DNA of 64,000 bases, from contig OV050031.1 of assembly GCA_920105625.2 (NCBI GenBank), forward strand, positions 226,844,194-226,908,193. Reading direction: 5' to 3'. The notes beneath the pieces are model-generated. The model was not told where the DNA came from. It saw nothing but the letters and a program-made list of their open reading frames with translations, and did no database searches. The position numbers and the translations under genes were made by a program. Below, piece by piece: positions 1-11,695 of this stretch; the first letter of the stretch is position 1, and every line of letters begins with the position of its first letter. Source of the DNA: Clusia tigrina. Lineage: Eukaryota; Arthropoda; Insecta; Diptera; Clusiidae.

Positions 1-447
1 AGGAACAACAACCGGCATGATTGCTACGCGGCAGTGGTGCACCGTCCAAAAGCGCCCCGGGCTTGTCTAATTGATAAACACTTAGCACTGGGCTGCGGCG
101 GCAGGCAACAGCGAAAGACAACGGCAGAACATTTGCGAAAAAAACAACAGCAATAACAGCGACAACAACAAAGACGGCCAGAAACAAGCAACACCGAAGC
201 GTGCCTACGGGTCAAGCTGAGCAGCAACCAGCCAGTGAGCCACCACCAAGCCGAGCTTTTTCTTGGCCAGCCGCCGAAAACGCGAGCAAGCAACGGAAGT
301 ACAAGTATACTTAGCAGAGCACATTATCGCCGAAAAGCTCAGTTTGTAAATGGGAGTCGTGGGCAGCGGACGTCAGAGGTATCAATTCGAGCAGAAGCAA
401 CAGCAGCAGACGGACGAAACCAAACACTACGCACTGGCGGCCACCAG
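1..447 (+). other. Candidate noncoding first exon (5' leader)
   Basis: The stretch is rich in CAA, CAG and AAC runs, as fly 5' untranslated leaders often are. It ends in CCACCAG followed by GTGAGC, a good splice donor at 448. Elongase A has a plausible leader splice acceptor ending at 5515, so this could be its first, noncoding exon about 5 kb upstream. That link is inference. The open frame at 235-528 shows no recognisable domain. The transcription start would lie near or before the window edge. Leader-like AT-rich text continues to about 680, so the exon could also be longer. Confidence 0.3.
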
Positions 448-1028
448 GTGAGCGAACACAGGTGCACAGGTGGCTCGTGCCGCGGCTGTGAGCCTCAACG
501 AAAGAACAAAATTCTTAAAAGTCAATAAAAAACAAAAAAAAAGGATTTACGAGAAGTGTGAAGGTGTGTCTGGGAAAAAATTACGCAAACATGCGAAATA
601 AGTGCAGTGCAAACAATCAGCACAAGGACATGTGACAGGACTCTTCGTGTGTCTGTGCTGTGTGAGTGCCGAGTGAAATTACATTTTGTGCTTCATGTTT
701 GACACAGTTTCGCTGTGGCTCGTTATGTTTTGTGGCATGTGGCGAGACTTAGGGGACACTTTCTGCGATTGTACGGAAGTCAACATGGGAAATGGCTCTC
801 GCTGTAGCTGTCACTTAGGACTGCTGACTTTGATCCAGCAGTTGGTTGGCAATACTCAAGAATAGTTTGCAACTACAATTAACTTGTGTGTATTCAAAGA
901 GTTTGCAGGACAGCAGTAGCGACATACTCCCTCCTTGGAGCTTTGCCTGGACTGTTCGCCTGTTTTTCACACACATTTAATCCATGAGATGTCTATGAGA
1001 ACTTCTGACAGCCTCTCTTTATCTGTGC
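448..1028. other. Noncoding stretch, no feature recognised
   Basis: AT-rich, leader- or intron-like sequence with no convincing coding frame. If the donor at 448 is used this is the start of a long first intron. Confidence 0.4.
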
Positions 1029-1345
1029 TACTTGGCTGCCTCGGCGCTTGCCTTCCGAGGCGCTTGAATTCCTAGGCGCTTGCCTTTCGAGGCGCGTGAA
1101 TTCCTAGGCGCTTGCCTTGCTGGGCACTTGTCTTCCTAGGGGCTTGCCTCCCTGTGCGCTTGCCCTCCTGTGCATTTGCCTTGCTGGGCGCTTGTCTTCC
1201 TAGGGGCTTGCCCTCCTGGGCGTTTGCCTTCCTAGGCGCTTGCCTTTCTGGGCTCTACCCTCTCCTGGGCACTTGCCTTGCTGGACGCTTGCCTTCCTGG
1301 GCTCTTGCCCTTCTGGGCGCTTGCCTTCCTAGGCGCTTGTTTCCC
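1029..1345. repeat. Minisatellite, about 16-18 bp unit
   Basis: Diverged tandem copies around GGCGCTTGCCTTCCTAG, with variants carrying GGGCTCTTGCC or GGGGCTTGCC. The unit is close to 17 bp but varies in length. The open frame at 1112-1477 is a product of the repeat and is not a gene. Confidence 0.85.
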
Positions 1346-3815
1346 AGGGCTCATTGTTCTGGCCCTCGGCTACTCTGGAATTCCTTGTTTACAGTTTACT
1401 CGGAAATTCCCCGTTTACTGTTATCCTATTTGGCAATCTTTCTGAATTTAAATCAGTGCGACTGGTTTGCGAAATAGGCGGGTCTGGTTCTGCTTCTTCA
1501 GCGTTATATAACGCCGAAAGTTGCTGTTTGTTTTATGAGAGCAGGTTTCAACTCGCCCGGCAACAAGTTCCATTCGCGAAATTAATTCAGAAGATTTGCA
1601 TAAATTACGACAACAGAGCACAGAAAAAGTGATTACGAGATGATGGGCCATAAATAATTATATTACTCAGGAACACTGCGATTTTGTGAAGCCTTAGGGA
1701 GGAACCACAGTGGGTGAGCTGAATCCTGACAGATGAAGCAGCCAAGTGGCTCAGGGTCACCTAAAGTGACGCCGACTCCGACACCTCTTTGAAGGCTGGC
1801 TCGTTCACCGATTGCGTATTGACTGGCCAAGTGGAAATGAGGATGAACCAATTTGTCCAATTTGTTGACTTATTTCACGAGCAAATGTGTGTGTGTGTGT
1901 GTGTGTGGATGGGCTGTGACCGTCGTTGCGCATGCTCTGTTTGGTGTTTCTTCAATTTTCACACAATTACGCTTATTGGCGGCCATGCGGCCACCACAGT
2001 GATAAACAACAACCACAACAACCACAACAACAACGAAAACACCACAAAAACTTAAAAAGCAGAAAAGAAACAAATGTTCGGGGTCATAAACGCTTGCGTA
2101 CGAGTGTGTTTACTTACCGATTTGTTAGTTTATTTCGCTGTGATGATTTATGTGCCTAGGCGTGAGGTGGTTCCATAAAAACTCACAAATAATTCTCAGC
2201 TCCTCACTCGCAGTTTCAGTCACAGCCACAGCCACAGCCACATCCACTGCCCTAGTAAGACAAACAAGCGAGACAAAGTGATAAATAAAGACCCCACCAC
2301 CACCACCACCACCAGCAGCCTCAGCCCAAGCTTCAGCCCAGCATCAGCTCCAGCGAAACCACTCTTAACTGCACACATGCGGTTCGCTGGCTGCCTGCAT
2401 CACTCTTGTTCTTTGCCGGGACGGAGCACAGCCGGGCAGGAAGTGCTCGGCGAAGTGACAAGGTCACATTCGCGTCTTATTAGCACTCAGCTAAATCTTT
2501 TTTCCAAAATCATATCGATTTTTCGTGTTTCCCAAAGCACCTGAGCACGGCTGGCTGCGAGTGGTGGTGCGCAAGCGCAGAGTTTAACACCACCGAGTGC
2601 GGCGTTTCTAAAAGTTTTTTATGCTCCACTAAACGGACTTCGACGTGTTTACACTAAATAAAAGATTGTTTGTTTATTAAACCCAAAAACCATAAAATTG
2701 TCAAATATGGCCACAGACGCTCGATCGATTGGCAGAGGCTGAGACACGGTTTTGGGGGGTTCACTCCATTTGTTTGGTTCTTTTAGCACGAGCATTGAAA
2801 TTAACCAATGTTGCTGCGCACTAAATTAGGCATCATTTCGCCATGACGCAGTGGAATTGCCGCTCATGCCTGCCGTAGGTGTCATTCCGAGACCCAAGCC
2901 AAATCAAGTCAAGAGAGCAATAATTGATTTAACCTTTCGCCAAATTCCCAAACAAAGCGAGCGGTCTTTGAACCATTTTGCTGGTGAATGCTTACCACTG
3001 ATTCTAAGCTTGAGCTGAGAAATTGGCTGTGCGGGCCATGTGTGAGCGGCACTTCTTGGCTAATTGGCACTCCGATGCGATGCGATCACGTGTATTGACT
3101 CACTTCCTGCTTCCTGCCAGCGACCAGGGCGGCTTATTAAATGTTGCTTTGGCTTCGTTACCGAAGATAGCTCCAAAGCCTGACACTGGCGAAGCAAATC
3201 GCTGGGTCCGAAAGCGGCTTTTGGCCCATTTTCACTGTGTCACCGCCGCTCGTCTCTCAGTTGACCGTGCAAATGTACGGTTGGGAAATTACGCCGAGTG
3301 CGTGTGTGGGTCTGTGTGCGGAGGGGGTTACAAATAAGTTGTTTAATTCATAATAATGAACATAATTTACTGTTACATGACGGCGACATCTTGCCTGGTC
3401 ATGCCAACCCGTGGTAAGCCAGCTGAGCGATGTTGTAGGCAGGGCTGCATTTAACACTAGGCTGGGAAGGCCCAGAGTACCAATAGGGCCCAGTTAAATC
3501 ATACAATTATTGTATAGTTTCAAGAAGTCTGTTCGGAGTCGGGTGCAATTCCAATCAATCCTTAGAGAGCATCTTAGTATATCCAAATATTCAGAGTTCA
3601 GAGCAGATCCAGGGAGCACTTGAATCCATATAAACACAGTTTGTAGCCAAATCCGAGTACAAAACAGATAATTGGTGTACTTATCTATAAGAAATTGGAG
3701 ATATAGTATATTTTTAAAGTTGAGGAACTAATTAGGTCCGGAAACTATTTTCCTCACCAGTGAATTTTGTGATTTAATGAAAAATCACCGCTTCTTTAAT
3801 GTAAGGATAATTTGG
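1346..3815. other. Noncoding stretch with microsatellites
   Basis: No convincing coding sequence. It contains a (GT)n tract at about 1884-1907, AAC-rich sequence at about 2007-2045, CACAGC repeats at about 2222-2245 and a CAC run at about 2291-2313. Most likely intron or intergenic DNA. Confidence 0.5.
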
Positions 3816-3819
3816 CGGA

Positions 3820-4855
3820 CATGATTCCCCAAGACATGTTGCCGTAAGACATAATCCCGCAAGACTTGATTCCGGAAGACTGGATTTCCGAAGACTTGAT
3901 TCCACAAGACATGTTTCCACAAGACATGATACCGCAATATATGATTCTGCAAGACTTGATTCCGCAAGACATGATGCTACAAGACTTGATTCTGAAGACT
4001 TGATTCCTGAAGACTTGATTACGTATGACTTGATTCTACAAGACATGTTTCCGCAAGACATGACTCCGAAAGACATGATACCGCAAGACATGATTCTGCA
4101 GGACTTGATTCCGGAAGACTTGATTCCGCAAGACATGATTTCGCAAGACTTGGTTCCGGAAGACTTGATTCTGAAAGACATGGCTCAGCAAGACTTGATG
4201 CCGGAAGACTTGATTCCGCAAGACTTGATTCCGGAAGACTTGATTCTGAAAGACATGGCTCAGCAAGACTTGATGCCGGAAGACTTGATTCCGCAAGACT
4301 TGATTCTGCAAGACATGATTCCGGAAGACATGATTCCGGAAGACTTGATTCCACAAGACATGTTTTCGCAAGACATGACTCCGAAAGACATGATACCGCA
4401 AGACATGATTCTGCAAGACTTGATTCCGCAAGACTGGATACCGAAAGACATGATATCGCAAGACTTGATTCTGAAGACTTTATTCCACAAAACTTGACTC
4501 CGAAAGACATGACTCAGCAAGACATGATTCCGGAAGACTTGATTCCGGAAGACATGATTCCACAGAACTTGATTCCGAACGACATGACTCAGTAAGACAT
4601 GATTCCGCAAGACTTGATTCCGCAAGACTGGATTCCGCAAGACTTGATTCCGCAAGACTGGATACCGAAAGACATGATATCGCAAGACTTGATTCTGAAG
4701 ACTTTATTCCACAAGACTTGATTCCGAAAGACATGATTCCACAAGACTTGATTCCACAAGACTTGATTATGCAGGACATGTTTCCGCAAGAAACGATTCC
4801 ACAAGACACGATTCCGCAAGTCTTGAAACCGCAAGACTTGATTCCGCAGGCCAAC
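3820..4855. repeat. 15-bp tandem array of about 1 kb
   Basis: Nearly 70 copies of a 15-bp unit close to CCGCAAGACTTGATT, with variants CCGGAAGAC, CTGCAAGAC and ACATGATT. The period is a multiple of three and several frames lack stops, so long frames open on both strands. On + the frame at 4000-4497 reads as pentapeptides such as DLIPQ and DMIPE. On - one frame is open at 4019-4510. There is no ATG context, signal or domain to support translation. A few unit-length changes occur, for example near 3990 and 4470. Confidence 0.9.
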
Positions 4856-4869
4856 ATTATTCCTCTCAC

Positions 4870-4919
4870 TAGTTCCATTTAACGAATGAAATGAACTGTT
4901 CATTTCATGTTTGGAACTA
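4870..4919. other. Imperfect inverted repeat (hairpin)
   Basis: Inner arms AATGAAATGAAC and GTTCATTTCAT flank a single T, and outer arms AGTTCC and GGAACT extend the pairing. It lies just after the 15-bp array. No function is visible. Confidence 0.5.
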
Positions 4920-5515
4920 AATGGCACAATTCCACCAGAGTGGAAGATTTTAATGGCTGCTTCTACATTTTAAAGAAAATAAATTGTGATTCTTCGAACA
5001 ACACACCCGATTAAACTAGAGTAATGAGCTTCCTTTGAACAAACAGCTTATAATTTTAAGGAACACAGACCACACAAGTCTTCCCAACTGTGTTTTTGGG
5101 GCCCTATACGGCGAAAGCCTTGAATGCGCCACTGGTGGCAGTGGTTGCCGGGAAGATGACATGCTCAAAAACTGAAAAAACATAAGAGACAATTTGAAAA
5201 GTGAAAAAATTTTATAATCATGATTAGACAAACTTAGTCTGCATATTGAATTGTCTCATGTGTCCTCACAATATTTGCTTAAACAGAAAAATTACATAAC
5301 GAAAAACTTCGATCGAGTTTCATTTGTTATTACTTGTTTTATTGTTTATAATCCAAGTTCTAATGTTATAATAACTGAATCGCGACATAGCAATTAAGAG
5401 GTGCAGCTCAGACCACTCGCTCGCATACGAACGCTCGTAATCCACACAAAAATTAATAAAACAGGCTACACAAGACCCCAAATAAATTAACATATTTAAC
5501 ATTCTTAATTTACAG

Positions 5516-5675
5516 AATTTCGTAGCGCGCTCGCTTTGTAATCACCACTCACGGTTCGAAGCATTCGAAGAGAAACCGCTCAGACAGAACGTTCCGAGCG
5601 GGCACCAACGCAGCAGCAGCAACAGTAGCAGCACTCAGCAAATTTTGGCCTCAAGTATTCGCAGACGTTCCGAAA
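5516..5675 (+). other. Elongase A 5' leader with splice acceptor
   Basis: A pyrimidine-rich tract ending in TTTACAG at 5515 makes a good acceptor. The leader then runs GC-richer, with CAGCAG repeats, to the ATG at 5676. The initiation context CGAAAATGGCG fits the fly consensus. An upstream noncoding exon is therefore expected; 1-447 is one candidate. Confidence 0.45.
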
Positions 5676-7766
5676 ATGGCGGAGTTGAATGCTACTCAGG
5701 CTGACTTATGGAATTTCGTATTTACGGACCTGGCCGGTGCGTGCGTCCATTTGCAAGCGTTTTTAACACTTCATTTGATTTGATTTCAGTTGATTTGGTT
5801 TTATTTTTCATTATTTTAATTTGTGTTAATTTTCGGTTGTTGTTGTTTTATGTTCAGATCCGCGCACAAACGACTGGTTCTTAATCAAGTCGCCATTGCC
5901 AATCATCTCGATCATACTCGCCTATTTGTTCTTTGTGCTGGCATGGGGACCACGCTTCATGAAGGACAGGAAACCCTTCAAGCTGGAGAAGACGCTAATT
6001 GTGTACAACTTCATACAAGTTCTGCTAAGTATATGGATGGTCTATGAGGTAAGTGATCCGCCGGAGAGACAGTCAGAGTAAAGTGCCCAAGTTGGCCCCT
6101 ACTATTTCACCAAACAACGTTTACTGAGCAATTGGCGAGTGGCACTTTTCCCAGAGCAAGCACCTGTGAAAAGTTCCTTAGCTCAAAATAACTGAACAAT
6201 GTTTCGTGAAACAGGGCCTTGCTTTTTGAACCCGCAGTTGCAAGAATGAAAACAAGTCTTCAACTGGCGGCAAAATTAGCAGCTAGAAACTAGATTCTAG
6301 CAATTTGCAGCGTACAAAAGTCACCAACAGCACACTTCATTTTCTTGCAGGGTGTTGTCATCTGGCAGTATTACAGTTGGCGTTGCCAGCCCGTGGATCG
6401 CTCCAGAACACCCAAAGCGTACCGGGTAAGTTGGAGCTGGTTTGGGAATATTCCATTAAAGAGAATTATCAAATATACGTCTCGCCCATTTAGGAGGCTC
6501 GCGTCGTGTATGTGTACTACTTGGCGAAAATCAGTGAACTTCTAGACACCATCTTCTTCGTGCTGCGCAAGAACGAGCGCCAAGTGACATTCCTGCATGT
6601 CTACCACCACTCGGTGATGCCACTGATCTCTTGGGGCACCACCAAATACTTCCCGGGCGGTCACGGCACCTTCATCGGTTGGATCAACTCGTTCGTGCAC
6701 ATTGTCATGTACACGTACTACTTCCTGTCGGCATTCGGACCAAAAGTGCAGAAGTACCTGTGGTGGAAGAAGTACATCACCAGCTTGCAATTGGTAAGTC
6801 CACAATAGTACTTAGAGTACGAAAGCACTGAGCGACACGGCTTCTGTGTGCCAAGCTGTGTTTGCAGCTGTACGCATAAATTCTGATGGCGGGTCGCTTT
6901 AGTGGGCGTTAGAACCAGAAGCCGGTCTCTGGAAACAAAAATTTTCAACTGGAGATGTGCAGGCAGAAGAGTAAAGTTCTGGTAACTGGAGTAGATAGAT
7001 AGATAGATTTATTTAAGGGTGTTATACACTGCGACCTGAAAGATCTATTGTGATGCCCCTATTTATTTGAAAGAAGAGGATAGTCTCATCTATAAATCTT
7101 CTGTCCGGTTAACCGGAGTAACTGGTTAAAAAACATAAAATATCTCCGAAATGTGAAGGGAACGCATATTTGCTTACTCTATTAAATGAAGGTAAAGAAC
7201 ACATCACTATCAGCGTCCCTAGAGAAAGGGAACATCTTTCTCTCACTTTTTTTGGACGCTCCTTGAATTTGTGTAGAAAACCAGCTTGGACAAGTAAGCA
7301 AAGGTGTTCATATTCTCTTCTAATTGATTAGAAGAGGGGGAAAACGATTACTCTTTTACCCTTGGTTACTCTTTTACCCTCTTACTCCATTAACCACCAC
7401 TTTACTCTATTCAGCGAACACTCCAAAAATAAGTTGCTTACTCAATACTTTTATTTCCTTACTATTTCCCTCTCGCCCTTACAGATCCAGTTCTGCTTGG
7501 CCTTTATTCATCAGACCCAACTGTTGTACACTGACTGCGGTTACCCGAGATGGTCCGTTTGCTTCACACTACCGAATGCGGTCTTCTTCTACTTCCTCTT
7601 CAACGACTTTTATCGGAAAGCGTATAAAAAGGGCCAGAACGCCAAAACGGCCGTGGAGAACAACAACGATTCGTGTGCCAAGAATCTGAATGGGCCGGCG
7701 GCCCTGCCAGCTGCCCAAGCCGAACCAATCGCCGTCCAAAGCAAAGAAGATAAGAAACTGCTGTAA
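5676..7766 (+). CDS. Very-long-chain fatty-acid elongase, ELO family (elongase A)
   Basis: Coding exons are 5676-5736, 5858-6048, 6351-6425, 6494-6793 and 7485-7766. All junctions are GT-AG and in phase, giving 302 aa, a normal ELO length. ELO proteins are ER membrane 3-keto-acyl-CoA synthases that condense malonyl-CoA with fatty acyl-CoA, the rate-limiting step of chain elongation. The catalytic HxxHH box is HVYHH at residues 144-148, preceded by the family blocks FMKDRKP (in exon 2) and LLDTIFFVLRK. It is followed by several hydrophobic segments and by LWWKKYITSLQ. The protein ends DKKLL, a KKxx-type signal for return to the ER. It resembles the insect ELOVL1/7-type group. Substrate chain length and the exact fly orthologue cannot be read from sequence alone. 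Confidence 0.95.
6985..7065 (-). mobile_element. 5'-truncated non-LTR retrotransposon 3' end
   Basis: Read on the - strand, this piece shows CACAATAGATC, then GGTCGCAGTG, then a CCCTTAAATAA stretch and a TCTA repeat tail. The same order appears at the 3' ends of the two larger elements near 41185-41235 and 49660-49715. It lies antisense in the fourth intron of elongase A. No coding part remains. Confidence 0.6.
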
Positions 7767-8300
7767 GCCAGACGCCAGACAGAACGGTATCCACCTCTGT
7801 GTTCTCAAGCTTTAAAGCCAGTCTTCTTCCATTCGTCCATGGTATTATTATTATTGCGTGTATACCCCAAATCCTGTCACTCCCGCTCCTACTCCTACTC
7901 CGAGTCCGATTCCTGCTCCTCTTCCTCATCCGCATCCACATCCACATCCCCTTCCTTCGGCCATTGCTGCTGTGCGTTTTTGAATTTAGTTGTTATGTAA
8001 TTTGTTAAGCTACTGCCTGACTAACTTTCCAGCCCCCAATGTATACCAATTGCTCAAAGAGGACTCGACTTCTCGATTATATTTTAAACTTAGTTAAAGC
8101 AAATTGCCGCTGTATTTCTTAAGTGAGCAGTCAGTCTAGTGTGGGGAGTGCCTGGACACTTTCCCACCCTAGGCGAGTAAAGTTAATTTTTATGTAAATT
8201 AGGTCATGTAGTTGTGTAAATATGTGTGCTTAGATTTATGTACCGGTATGTAAAGTAAGGATTTTTAAACGAAAATAAATTTTTTTATTTGATCAAAACA
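7767..8300 (+). other. Elongase A 3' untranslated region
   Basis: AT-rich sequence after the stop with no further coding frame. A polyadenylation hexamer AATAAA lies at 8274-8279, followed by a T-rich downstream element, so cleavage probably falls near 8300. Confidence 0.6.
8274..8279 (+). terminator. Polyadenylation signal AATAAA of elongase A
   Basis: Canonical hexamer about 510 bases after the stop codon, followed within 5 bases by a T run. Confidence 0.6.
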
Positions 8301-9834
8301 AAATGTTCCTTCTTTATTCAAACTTTGCCACAGACCCAGGACAAGTTTGGTGTAAATCCACTCCACCAATTAATTATTATATAGATTCGACTCAGCACCG
8401 ATCGATGGAGCCAACATAAGCAACGCTGAGTGCGCGTAGTCAGAGACGCTAACACGCCGAAGACCTTCAAAAGCACACAATTCACAAGTTTTAGAATCAG
8501 AAGATTTATAAATGCCAGCAGTGGACACCATGCAAGCCGTCGCTGCTTAATTATTTCTGGTTGTTGTGCGGCAGATAAGAGCCAAAAGCTGACAGGCAGG
8601 CAGCCAGCCAGCCAGACACGATACGAGTGCGGATACGGAAGAACACGTATCGACACAATACAACAACTACGACAAGTTCCGACGCGCAACAGGGTGGAAT
8701 TACCCATAGCCCTCCCAGTGGATGGGAGTGTGTATTGCAGACACAGCAGATCTTCATTCTAACAGCAAAAGCGCGACTCGCAAACTTGTTCCACTTTATG
8801 GCAATCAAATCGAGAAGCGAGGAATCCGCCACACACCAGAACAGAAAGGCATAAATTATTAACAATCGGAAAGAAAGAACGCCCGAGCGAATGAGCGCAC
8901 ACTTCTTTCAAGCTTCATTAGAATCTCATTTGTTAATGCGCCTTGACAGCAGAACAAAGCACCGAAAAACCCAACCCCGACCCCCGAAAATAGAAACAAT
9001 AAAAATCTGTACGAAAACATGAAACACAACAAAGTGAAAACCAAATTGAATGCTCGGAGATACGAATAACAACAACACCAACAACAACACAGACCATTCA
9101 CAATCAACCTGCAATTGATCAATCATTTCCATTACGCTGCTCGTGTACCCGCGAGATTTGAGAATTTCCGGAAGTAGCTGAAGAAGCCGCAAACACTCGA
9201 CCGCTGCCGCCGCAGCAGAAGCCGCAGCAGCCGCCTCGTTTTATCACCTCATCCCAAATTGATGTGTTTTGTCCGAAATTTTATGCGCCTGATTGCTCGT
9301 AAACAATGCAAAGCCGGTTGATTTAACCGTGATCTTGACCAAGCCAACCGCACCGCACCGCCCCGCCCCGCCACGCTCCAAACTAACCCGGCCAACAACC
9401 AACCAGCGAACACAATCGAAAAAAGACCTGTCATATTTAAATTTATAAAATTTATTAATGACTTTGAACGATATAAAAAGTAAGTTTGGGAAAGAAACGA
9501 TCAACGCAAAATCCGCAATATTGCTCAGCGCACGAAATATGGCGGCGGGGTGGACCAGCAGCGAGGGGGGGGGGGGTGTTCAGGGTGGACATAGGAAACC
9601 AACCATTTGGTCTGCTAATTGAGCGTTGATTAACATTCATCAGCGTGTAGCTATCGAGCGTTTTAGCCACCTAAGCTGAAATGATTAGCGACCAAATCTG
9701 CGGTCTGTTAACATAAATGTACACGCCCCAGTTGGGCGTCCAGCGCTTCCGGTACGAGATTGATTCTTTTAGCGGACACGCTCTGTGAAACTACGTGAAG
9801 CTTAATGGAGCGCACAACTATTCGAAGTTCTAAT
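8301..9834. other. Noncoding stretch, little recognised
   Basis: No convincing exon on either strand. It contains AAC-rich sequence around 9066-9090 and a long G run near 9568-9578. The open frames here lack domains. Confidence 0.4.
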
Positions 9835-10026
9835 CAGAGAACACAGAAAAAGGAAAGTCTTTTTCGATGCCAGCGTCCGTAGCGGACACACCACGATTTT
9901 AAGTGGATTCACCACGACTCTGAGTGGATTCACCACGATTTTCAGTGGATTCGTGTACAACGTCCGTCTGCTTTATTTCGCTGCTTTGCCGTTTGACGTT
10001 TAAGTTTCTTTTCTCTGTGTTCTCTG
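9835..10026 (-). mobile_element. hAT-like miniature element with internal 21-bp repeats, copy 1
   Basis: 192 bp bounded by inverted termini CAGAGAACACAGA and its complement. It is flanked by GTTCTAAT (9827-9834) and GTGCTAAT (10027-10034), an 8-bp target duplication with one mismatch. The CAG...CTG ends and 8-bp duplication fit the hAT superfamily. Inside are three copies of a 21-bp unit whose core on the - strand is AATCGTGGTGAATCCACT. There is no coding capacity, so it would be non-autonomous. A related copy lies at 38239-38462 in the opposite orientation. Confidence 0.75.
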
Positions 10027-11190
10027 GTGCTAATCGTCTCCTTTGGTCGTGTGAGTCATCATCGCGGAATGCAAGTTGGTGGGTATGATGGAGTATGATG
10101 AACTATAAGGTGTAAGATATACGAGGCTTAGTGTCGCTCTATATATATTCCTCTGTTTATGTGTTTATTGTAGCTCTCAATGGTTTAAAGAACGAGTTTA
10201 CGAAATCGCAGCATAGCTCAGGAGGACGAGTATTCATGAAAAAATCCCCTCCTACCTTAGCAACGCTTTTAAGTACTCAGCGACATCGTTTGCCCACACA
10301 GCACATCAATTCACAAACAGATTTTTCCCGGGTTGGGGACGCAAAACGGAGAACAAAGTGAGAAGTAAAAACAAAAGATCTGTGTCCAAGCTACGAGCAT
10401 AGAACAAGTTTATTTGTAAAAGTTGTATAAAAACAGTGCACCTACAAAGCATTATATTTGTAGGCAAGCGTTGTAACAGCTCTATAAACGTATTAAAGTG
10501 TACTATAGTGCTTAACAAACTTAACGAAAACATTTCTTAGATGTGTTTCTTATAAATCATTTGAAACTATCCAAACACTATTAAGACACATAAAGTTCCA
10601 GTAGAGTTATCCTCATCGCCCGCCCACTACCTGGTAGTATTCCACCATGGTGTTAATTAGCGTAACATTTCGAATGAGTGCAAACAGTTGTAAGTGAAAT
10701 TGTTCACCGTTGCTCGTGGCCTCTTCGGTCTCTTTGCATAGCATACATTTGGGATTCATCCAAGTGAAGTTTCTACCACAAAACAGGGTGTGATGAATTT
10801 GAAGTAAATTATGCGCATGCGTACAGAGTGAGGGAACAGAAATGGACACCAGCTGATAGGATTCGGCTCAGAGAAAGTTGATACTCGTGATGATTGGAAC
10901 ATAAATCCTGATGGCAAAATGAGCCATTCACTTATAATAGGTTTCAGTGTCATTTCAAGTCTAAGCACCTCAGATGAGGGGAGAACTGATTCATTTGTAT
11001 CTAGTGGAACTTATCAATATCGATGGCCAATCAAACCAGCCGGAGCTGTTTATGAAGTGGCACTAACATATAGACAATTACTTCCTCACAGAAATTTCTC
11101 ATATCCCTTTATACAGACTCTACTACTTCTACTTTCTTCGGGGTAAATATAGAAGATAAGCAAGTAGTATCATCCTCTGCTACATATTGT
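10027..11190. other. Noncoding stretch, no feature recognised
   Basis: AT-rich sequence without convincing exons or repeats on either strand. Confidence 0.4.
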
Positions 11191-11191
11191 G

Positions 11192-11695
11192 CTTTCACAG
11201 AGGCAACTTAAGGAAACGCCTACTCCATAATCTGGCATAAAATTCTCTGAGAGAGAGTGCAGTGAAATCCCATGTTTTTACAGAGGTAACTTAAGGAAAC
11301 GCCTACTCCATAACCTGGCATAAAATTCTCTGAGAGAGACTGCAGTGAAAACCCATGCTTTCACAGAGGTAGCTTAAGGAAACGGCACCTCCATAATCTC
11401 ATATAAAATTCTCTAAGAGAGAGTGCAGTGAAAGCCCATGCTTTTACAGAGGTAACTTAAGGAAACGCCTACTCCATAATCTGGCATTAAATTCTCTGAG
11501 AGTGCAGTGAAAACCCATGCTTCCACAGAGGTAACTTAAGGAAACGCCTACTCCATAATCTGGCATAAAATTCTCTGAGAGAGAGTGCAGTGAAAACCCA
11601 AGCTTCCACAGAGGTAACTTAAGGAAACGCCTACTCCATAATCTGGCATGAGCTTCTCTGAGAGAGAGAATCCAGTGAAACCCCCCATCACTCCC
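11192..11695. repeat. 83-bp tandem array, six copies
   Basis: The anchor CTTAAGGAAACG recurs every 83 bp (one interval is about 79), with unit starts near 11201, 11284, 11367, 11450, 11529 and 11612. Each copy also holds ATTCTCTGAGAGAGAGTGCA. The - strand open frame at 11444-11710 simply reads through the repeats. Confidence 0.9.

Noticed and set aside
4000..4510. Long overlapping ORFs on both strands
   Set aside because: They only read through the 15-bp array; unit length is a multiple of three and there is no start context or domain.
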